Part shown: piece after piece, positions 57,972 to 64,000 of the stretch
Layout of the letters: every line of letters starts with the position of its first letter
Numbering within the stretch: the stretch's first letter is position 1
Source: Allantophomopsis cytisporea
Lineage: Eukaryota; Ascomycota; Leotiomycetes; Phacidiales; Phacidiaceae
NCBI GenBank assembly: GCA_024752435.1
Contig: CP103034.1
Span: 1,766,137 to 1,830,136, forward strand
Reading direction: 5' to 3'
Length of the DNA: 64,000 nt
Made by a program: the position numbers and the translations under genes
The notes under the pieces: generated by a model
Database searches by the model: none
What the model saw: the letters and a program-made list of their open reading frames with translations, nothing else
What the model was told of the DNA's origin: nothing

Positions 57972-60100
57972 ATGGGTTATAAGAAACACTCAAAACTTCT
58001 CAAACGTGAAAAGGATGTTCAAATTGCAATATCTGCTATTTAAAATAAAGAGCTTCCGTCAATTCGAAGTGCTGCATGCTATTTTGGCATTGCACACTCT
58101 ACTCTCTCTTACTGTATGACCGGTATGAAATCACGCGCCGAGTACAGCCTTATATAAGTAAAAGGGCAGAGTTAGAGAACTCTGCTCCAAAGACCGATCT
58201 GATGGAGACAGACGAGCCAGCTTAAGCCATAGCTAACGATTATATAGAGGAAACGCAGTCAACGCCATTAAATCAGGATCAACGAGGTAACAGTCAAGGT
58301 AAGCCTATAATGATTCTTATTGTATGGGGAGTACTAACTTATATAAACGACCCGCTAGTTATTGACGACGAGCTATATAGCGAGTGCTATAACACCAAGG
58401 ATAAAGACGAAGACATAAACACTGCACAAGGCAATTAGAACGAGCCTCTTTGGAGTCAATCTCCCTACTATAACATAGCGCCTTAGCCAAATATCGAACT
58501 CCTTTCTACTAAGGGCCTATTTAACACTGCCATTGAGCTTGCTTCTATATAAGAATGTAACCTGCCTCCTACAAAGCAGCCAGATCCCCTTTTAGCCCCT
58601 ATTTAGGACCGCACTAGACCTCTAACCCTTTCTCCTAAGATATTATGGGACCAAACAAGCCGTCTACTTGATAACGAGGTCAATATAGACGTCTTAACCG
58701 AGTTAGGACGTCCTTCTTAGAACATAGTAGGAGAGGAATCGTAGGAGACAAAGGCAGATTTGAAGGGCGACGATAGTAATGTTGAAGATGAGGAGTAGTC
58801 CTATTGTAGCGTAATCTAGGAGCATAAAGTTGAAGAATCTGTCTACAATATCTTAGAAAAACCTATAAAGGCAATCCTTTCTCTAACAAACAACATTGTA
58901 TAAACATAGTCTATTAATATGTTTCTTAGTACTTCTAAGTCTAAAGAGACCGATACCTATATATCTCTCTATTTACAGCAGTTATCTCAAGTTTGTCATC
59001 GCAAACGTAGAAGAAACTCTAATTGTAGTCTTAATCAATATCAACTTCAAACTCTAAACAACTCTAGCCTCGATAAACCCGATTCCGAGGATAAGCTAAG
59101 GCCTGCTAAGCGCAGAAAGAGCCGTATTGCAAGAAAAGGACGCAGCGGCTAAAGCAAAAAGCCTTAGGCGCTTAGTAGACGCTTTTACAGTCGTACTCCA
59201 ACTCAAATACATAATTGGAACAGCTAAGCTATAGACAAGTCTTCTTCCCCTCTATACTCCAATATTGAGGCTTCTCCGTCTAGCAATAGCACAGAATACA
59301 ATAAGGAACCTCTTTAAAGGTTATTTAAAAGTCTAGAGTCCAGCTTAGAATGTCTCTAAGAAGCCCTTACATCTCTAAACTATTCCTACCTTCGTCGCTA
59401 CAAGTTCGGTGCATTGTTATCTTTACAAAATGCTTTACAGTATAGTATACAAAGAACGAATGTTAAAGGCAGTCACACACGATTTACGCCCCTCAACAAT
59501 AAGATGCTGATTGACATAAAAGAAAAGCAGATGTTGTTATAGAAAGATATCTCATCTGCGTTCCTAGAGAGAAGTTTGAATACACTCTAAGTACATTACT
59601 GCACGAAGCTAAAGGACAGACCCGTCAAGATACAAAGGCAGAAAGAGTCTACAAGGACTTCAACAAGGACTTCAACAAGGACTTCAACAAAGGCGTCAAC
59701 GAGGATGCTAATGAGAATGCCAACGAGGGGATCAACATAGGGCACTATCTGAGAGACAGACAACTTAGTGATAGCTTTTAAGCAACCAGAGTTGACCATA
59801 GTAAAGAATTTTCCAATACGTGATATCTATCAGTTGCTGTATCTTCATATCCTCTTTATATTATAATCTTCAAGTTTAAAGCACGTACCTTTACAATATC
59901 TACGAATCTAAGAAACGGACCATGTATACATAGGAGGCGACGAAGGCTACACTGAAAGTATGAGCGACTATATTTATCAACTATCATCCTATATTCATAT
60001 GTTCTGGCACAATTGTGCGAGGCCTAGCGTTCCCCTAGCTTTTAAAGGCAGCACAATACCTGTTAGTCTGTGGAGTCTGTCTAAGTTTTTCTCGTCATGA
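57972..60100 (+). pseudogene. Decayed gene with pogo/psq-type helix-turn-helix at its start
   Basis: ATG 57972 begins MGYKKHSKLLKREKDVQIAI, then a TAA where Gln is likely, then NKELPSIRSAACYFGIAHST. This is the psq-type helix-turn-helix that starts Fot1/pogo transposases. Downstream, after a frame change, KRAELENSAPKTDLMETDEP is followed by a probable intron (58299-58358, with ACTAAC branch site). One frame then runs 58361-59749, 463 codons, with 18 stops, all TAA or TAG, and no TGA. It includes a bipartite basic stretch, RPAKRRKSRIARKGRSG, and a TRTSTRTSTRTSTKAS repeat near 59.65-59.70 kb. I see no DDE catalytic domain, so this is a psq-domain protein or a diverged element rather than a complete transposase. 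Confidence 0.6.
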
Positions 60101-60463
60101 CTAGGGGCGTCGCAGCCGTCTCTTGTAAGCTTAATATATTTCAAAATTCCAGCCTCGCATTTCCGTTGACCTGCTCTGTTTCAACTTATTATTCTTGACC
60201 ATCGGTGAGATTTACTTGGAAGAATTCTCCGTCTGCAGAGTGTTCACAAGCATATTGTACTTATTCCTGTGCACATTAGCACAAGTGCAGCTGCTATGAG
60301 TCGTGCAATGCGCTTACGCGATGTCGTACTTTCTTTATATATTCGCCTCTATAATAAGTGCGATGCATGCTCCACTTAGATGGCGTAATATCTCGGCTCG
60401 TCTTTTCACAACAACTAGATGCATGATTAGGGTGTGAGTGAGTGATTCGACGTGCATATTTTA

Positions 60464-60570
60464 ATTATCACCAACATGGCTCATCACCAACATAACTTAT
60501 CACCAACATGATGATCACCAACATAACTTATCACCAACATAATGATCACCAACATAACCATTACCAACAT
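60464..60570. repeat. Tandem repeat based on TCACCAACAT
   Basis: Seven copies of ACCAACAT with TATC or GATC spacers, alternating AAC and GATG linkers. Unit length varies between about 13 and 17 bp. It sits between the psq-type relic and the small cysteine-rich gene. Confidence 0.85.
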
Positions 60571-60872
60571 TTTTATAACCTTTGCGTTTAGCCTGTCACA
60601 TGGGAGATATATTTTCACAAATCAAACTACAAGCCGACCACACTTGTCGACGTGAAGAGTCTATTTGAGGAGTTATCTTCTGCAAGGTATTATAACTGTC
60701 TTGTTGTAGTTGTTGGCTTATCATACAGTTGGTGCGGGGAAGAGATGTTACAAGCCTATCAGAAACTATAGGATTAGTGAGAGCACTGAATAGCGGAAAG
60801 CCAGCACATTATGTCGCTTTGTCGGGACAATTCAATGTAAAGCGCGTGAGACCAGAGACATAAGTAGAAGGC

Positions 60873-60880
60873 TATAAAAG
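60873..60880 (+). promoter_or_regulatory. TATA-like box TATAAAAG
   Basis: A consensus TATAAAAG lies about 190 bp upstream of the cysteine-rich peptide ATG. If used, transcription would start near 60900-60910. Confidence 0.4.
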
Positions 60881-61063
60881 CTGTCAATCTCTATTTAGAA
60901 ATGCAGTCTTTCAAACCATCATCTCACTCCTCACTTTCACATCGCGTTTTGCTTGAAAGCGATATAGATCCCCAGAGTTTAAAATCCAGAATTATCTATC
61001 ATTACACTATCCTCTCCGAAAATTCTCTACGAATAGCCATCTCTACTATTCCCAGCATTCAAT

Positions 61064-61240
61064 ATGGCTTACAAGTGAGCACCCTACTCTATCTAACAGA
61101 ATTATAGAGTATTTAATACTGATATTCGTAGGAACTGCATTCATTGTGGCTGTGTGTTGAACGCCTCAGCATATGTATGCACAAGATGCAAGAAAGATAC
61201 TACAAAGCAATGTGACAGCCTTACCTGCGGCTGTAAATGA
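61064..61240 (+). CDS. Possible 39-residue, 8-cysteine zinc-ribbon-like peptide
   Basis: Too short for ordinary ORF calling. An 11-nt first exon (61064-61074) codes ATG GCT TAC AA, a GTGAGC donor starts a 57 bp intron (61075-61131) containing CTAAC and ending in GTAG, and exon 2 (61132-61240) ends in TGA. The product starts MAYKNCIHCGCVLN and continues through YVCTRCKKD to LTCGCK. Cysteines are at 6, 9, 11, 20, 23, 31, 36 and 38; C6-x-x-C9 and C20-x-x-C23 form the two knuckles of a zinc ribbon, and the C-terminal CxC adds a further pair. There is no signal peptide, so a nuclear or cytosolic zinc protein is more likely than a secreted effector. It is apparently intact among RIP-decayed neighbours. 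The splice model is by eye and unproven. Confidence 0.4.
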
Positions 61241-61371
61241 AGGTCTTATAGCTTTGAGGTTAGAATCAGTCAAGGAAATAGGAAGCAAATGATCGAGAGT
61301 TGATTCAACATCAACAAGTTTTGAAATTTTACTGTAATAGAAAATACAGCGCTGCTCAATTCTCTATCTTA

Positions 61372-62097
61372 CTACGTGATAAGTGTGATCTCCCACTGAA
61401 TCCTGTCCTTCTCTTGAAACGTCTGCATGTATTCTTCATAGTTAAGACACCACATTGGGAGTTCGAGCTCTGTTGGAAAGTAACCTGAACACTCCCAATC
61501 AATAATGCACATAACATCCAAAGTTTCAGGGTCTAACAGGATGTTTCCCCTATGGAGATCGCCGTGACAAAAGGTGTATTCTTGTCCCGGTAAAGACTGC
61601 TTTGGCAGCCATATATCCCTCTCGTCAAACTCTTGGATGCGGGGTGGCGGAATAACGATGCCGTTAAGTCCAGTCTGGTTGGACTTGAGCTCTTTGAGCT
61701 GCGGGATGACCTTCGCCTCAATGAAGGTATTGACCTTCTCAGTTGCTATCTTCTCGCATTCTAAGCATCGACCATTGGTAGTATGAACTCGTTCTGGTGG
61801 CATCCGACATTTATCTCCAACCTCACTACAATCGAGACCATCCTTGCGTTCAACTTCAAGATACATAACGTCGTTCTTGTCCTTCCCACAATAGAGAACT
61901 CTAGGCACAGGAATGTCGGTATATTTCGCGACGAGAGCTAGAGCATCGCCTTCGTTCTGAAGACGCTCAGCACCCCATTTCCAGATGATAGGGTTCCCCT
62001 TCAAATCCTTCGGTCGTTCGGATAGTGCGTACTCGCTTTTAATAAAGCTATGTGGCGTTTTTTTATATATTTTAGTAGCGAGTTCGATAACTTCCAT
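61372..62097 (-). CDS. APH-like phosphotransferase (aminoglycoside phosphotransferase/choline kinase fold)
   Basis: Single exon of 241 residues, intact. The N-lobe shows YKKTPHSFIK and an Asn-Glu-Gly pair around residue 49 (RLQNEGDALALV), the likely helix-C position. DIPVPRVLYCG is a family signature of fungal APH-domain proteins. The catalytic loop is HGDLHRGN (178-185) and the metal-binding aspartate is in CIIDWECSGYFP (199-202 IDWE). The fold transfers phosphate from ATP to a small molecule; fungal members are numerous and their substrates are mostly unknown, so aminoglycoside resistance should not be assumed. It lies at the edge of an AT-rich, repeat-filled region, yet has normal codon use. 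The end of the protein is a little short for the family, so a C-terminal truncation is possible. Confidence 0.87.
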   Translation of the reverse strand: MEVIELATKIYKKTPHSFIKSEYALSERPKDLKGNPIIWKWGAERLQNEGDALALVAKYTDIPVPRVLYCGKDKNDVMYLEVERKDGLDCSEVGDKCRMPPERVHTTNGRCLECEKIATEKVNTFIEAKVIPQLKELKSNQTGLNGIVIPPPRIQEFDERDIWLPKQSLPGQEYTFCHGDLHRGNILLDPETLDVMCIIDWECSGYFPTELELPMWCLNYEEYMQTFQEKDRIQWEITLIT

Positions 62098-62558
62098 TTT
62101 CCAAAGAGATAACTGAATATAGACTGGGAGAAGTAAAGGCTAGATGGATAATGCTGAGGACATTGCCTAGAACTCTGTTTAAGTATCTGTACACCGTAAA
62201 CAAACTTCAACTTGATACAGCCCCGTGTTTGAGTCTGGGGAGCCCTTGTACCAACTACTGGTTAGGAAGGAATAGACCCTTAACGCCATAATTCTGTAAG
62301 GTAGACGTTAGTGCATTAAGACTCGTATATCTTGTAGGGCTGCGCGTACCGACCACCTATCAACTCTCGCCCGAATTTAGTAAGTACTCTACCTAGCCTA
62401 AGCTCTTCCCTCCCAAATTAGGTTTGTGGATTGAACAAGTGCTCACTCCAGCTACTTCTACGACATCTTTCGCATTAGTGTATAACTCGGGTCACAACTG
62501 CGAAGGCATTATAATATTGAGGGTGAGCTGTGTAAGGGTGATTGGGGGGAGGGAGGCA
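62098..62558. other. Intergenic, promoter side of the APH-like gene
   Basis: No coding signal. Confidence 0.45.
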
Positions 62559-62622
62559 GGGTAATTGGGGTAAGGTAGGGTGAGAGGGTGAGGTAGGGTG
62601 AGAGGGTGAGGCAGGGTGAGAG
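62559..62622. repeat. G-rich minisatellite, 18-mer type
   Basis: About three units of GGTGAGAGGGTGAGGTAG in tandem, preceded by further GGGTAA/GGGAGG words. It is strand-asymmetric (G-rich on plus). Confidence 0.75.
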
Positions 62623-62635
62623 GGAAGGGGCCTAT

Positions 62636-62740
62636 AGCTCAGCGGGTGTATTGGAAGGTTGGGTAGGTGTCGGAGTGTAATTTCCAGTTTTGCCGACACC
62701 TACTGAGTTTTCGTAGCGTAGAATTGACACCCGCTGAGGT
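62636..62740. mobile_element. MITE-like 105 bp element with nested inverted repeats
   Basis: The ends pair as terminal inverted repeats: CTCAGCGGGTGT (62638-62649) and its exact reverse complement ACACCCGCTGAG (62727-62738), extendable to 13 of 14 bases. Inside is a second perfect 11 bp pair, GTAGGTGTCGG (62663-62673) and CCGACACCTAC (62693-62703). The element is flanked by TAT on both sides, a possible target duplication. It could fold into a two-step hairpin. A mobile origin is inference. Confidence 0.55.
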
Positions 62741-62820
62741 TATTATATTACGTGAAACCTTGAACGCTGTATATACATAGAGCATATACAACATATGTTT
62801 ATTTTGTAAAATACTTCCCA

Positions 62821-62870
62821 ACTACAACTACAACTACAACTACAACTATAACTACAACTACAACTACAAC
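62821..62870. repeat. Hexamer repeat CTACAA
   Basis: About eight copies of ACTACA/CTACAA in tandem with one variant unit (CTATAA). Confidence 0.9.
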
Positions 62871-64000
62871 GTATATTTCCTATATACTCTATATATACTT
62901 GTTCTAGTACTCTAATTGAATAACTACTAACTATATTTAAAGCATATATAGAAAAGATACTTGTATATATAGATTTTAATAACCTTTAAGTAGCTTTAGC
63001 TATTAATCCTTCGGCTTTTAGGTACTACTATAGTAAGTATATTTAGAGTAGAGTTGTAATATATACTTATATTATATAAAACCTATTTTCAACGCTAATA
63101 TAAGCTAGATTCCTACTTGCTAGCAAACTACTACTACTATTAGTACTTTAAGTTAGTATATCTTTTATATATACTATATATATACTAACTATTTATAGTT
63201 CCTACTATTTCTACTACTAATACTATATTCTGTTGGCAAATACGTTTCTTGTTTGTACGCCTATACAAATAATATACAGCTATATATACAGAATATACGC
63301 CTGCTAGCTAGCAAACGTATTCTCTAAACGCCAAGCCTAAACGTCCTCGCTAAAGATTTGTAGTACTAAAACGTCCTTGCTAACGCTTGTATAATATCCT
63401 CGCCAAATTCTCCTATACAAAACAGTATAGCCGTACATATTAGCAAGATTGCTAGCGTTAAAATCCCTAACAATTATATACTTCCCATCTATACTTTCGC
63501 TAAGGTCTAAATTATAGTAGGTTGCAAAAATACGCTCGCTAAATATATATCCTAATGTACCCTGCTATATATAGGCAAAATATACTTGCTAAACGTCTTC
63601 GCCAAACGTACTTTTCTAATATACCTTAGTATATACAAGCAAAACGTCTTTGCTAAACGTCTTTGCTAAAGGTTAGTAGTAGCTGCTACTATCTATACAA
63701 AGTTAGTTAGCTATCGCCTACAAAGAATACTATATACTCTCTAGTAGTATTAGTATTCATTTATATTAATACAATAGCCAACAACTCTTTAAAAATACTA
63801 TTAGTACAACTACAACGATGTCTACCTACTTTATACCTCTTTTATATAATATACTCTTTAAAGTTATTATATATACAACCTGTAGCTATACTATCTTTGT
63901 AGACGAAGCTAAAATAAGCTGGTACCTTACTACTTATTATAAAAGTATACCTATTAATATCTGCAAGACTACTATACAACAACTTAGCTAAACTAATACT
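62871..64000. other. AT-rich, TpA-rich gene-free end, probably RIP-mutated repeat
   Basis: Very rich in TATA, CTA and TAG words, with stops in every frame. Degenerate units of the AAACGTCTTCGCTAAACGT kind recur between about 63320 and 63670. I see no gene. It resembles a mutated transposon or subtelomere-like sequence, but no telomere repeat is present. Confidence 0.5.

Larger units (their letters stand above)
60101..61063. other. Intergenic with tandem repeat and a promoter-like end
   Basis: No gene other than the repeat at 60464-60570. The last 200 bp contain a TATA-like box and the presumed leader of the cysteine-rich peptide gene. A 58-codon open stretch starting at ATG 60901 overlaps that leader and is probably not coding. 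Confidence 0.4.

Noticed and set aside
53668..59749. Alternative genetic code in a resident element (TAA/TAG as Gln)
   Set aside because: Normal CAA/CAG codons persist, some stops fall at Trp positions in the nearby bZIP relic, and RIP explains the same pattern in a fungal genome. It is kept only as a test in the findings.
62559..62622. G-rich repeat considered as telomere sequence
   Set aside because: The unit is not TTAGGG and the array is short and internal.
1..64000. CRISPR arrays, operons, ribosome binding sites
   Set aside because: The window is eukaryotic; no array of regular spacers or polycistronic layout is present.

Overview
The window looks like nuclear DNA of a filamentous ascomycete (Pezizomycotina). 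The protein-coding genes carry short introns (about 48-135 bp) with GTAAGT/GTATGT-type donors, CTAAC/CTGAC-like branch sites and AG acceptors. The gene set is fungal: INO80 subunit Ies1, mitoribosomal mS41/Fyv4, Ded1, Rrp9, Sfk1/Frag1, Kin28 and a quelling-type RNA-dependent RNA polymerase. The right third shows dense C-to-T type (RIP-like) decay. A leotiomycete is my best guess, but the sequence alone does not prove it. All exon coordinates were derived by eye from reading frames and splice signals.

Left part (1-22.6 kb) is a conserved housekeeping block. It holds an SNF2/RING-type helicase cut by the left edge (1-1810, -), a small bZIP-basic-region protein (2813-3370, -), mS41 (6613-7275, -), Ies1 (7810-9918, -), Ded1 (11358-13415, -), proteasome beta-4/Pre1 (15799-16608, -), Rrp9 (16891-18570, +), an Sfk1/Frag1-like membrane protein (18929-19871, -) and the TFIIH kinase Kin28/CDK7 (21326-22565, +). 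Pre1 and Rrp9 are divergent and share a 282 bp promoter. The gene-free gaps hold simple-sequence repeats.

Middle part (22.6-47 kb) is less dense and more accessory. It has an orphan ORF, an acyl-protein thioesterase (26082-26846, -), a protein with the N-terminal domain of fungal STAND proteins plus ankyrin-like repeats (28407-30974, +), an epimerase relic, an intact 1192-residue RNA-dependent RNA polymerase (32946-36787, -), a broken F-box gene, a secreted class-3 lipase (41940-43041, -) and a zinc-type alcohol dehydrogenase with one frameshift.

Right part (47-64 kb) is AT-rich and repeat-bearing. It contains a decayed bZIP/DUF3425 gene, a large decayed SNF2-like gene (53.7-57.6 kb) and a decayed gene that begins with a pogo/psq-type helix-turn-helix (58-60 kb). 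Long stretches of these keep their reading frame but are studded with TAA and TAG stops, with no TGA in the two cores I counted. That is what CpA-to-TpA mutation (RIP) predicts. Two apparently intact small genes sit among the relics: a possible 39-residue, 8-cysteine zinc-ribbon peptide (61064-61240, +) and an APH-like kinase (61372-62097, -). A 105 bp nested-palindrome (MITE-like) element and simple repeats lie between the last gene and a heavily AT-rich, gene-free right end.
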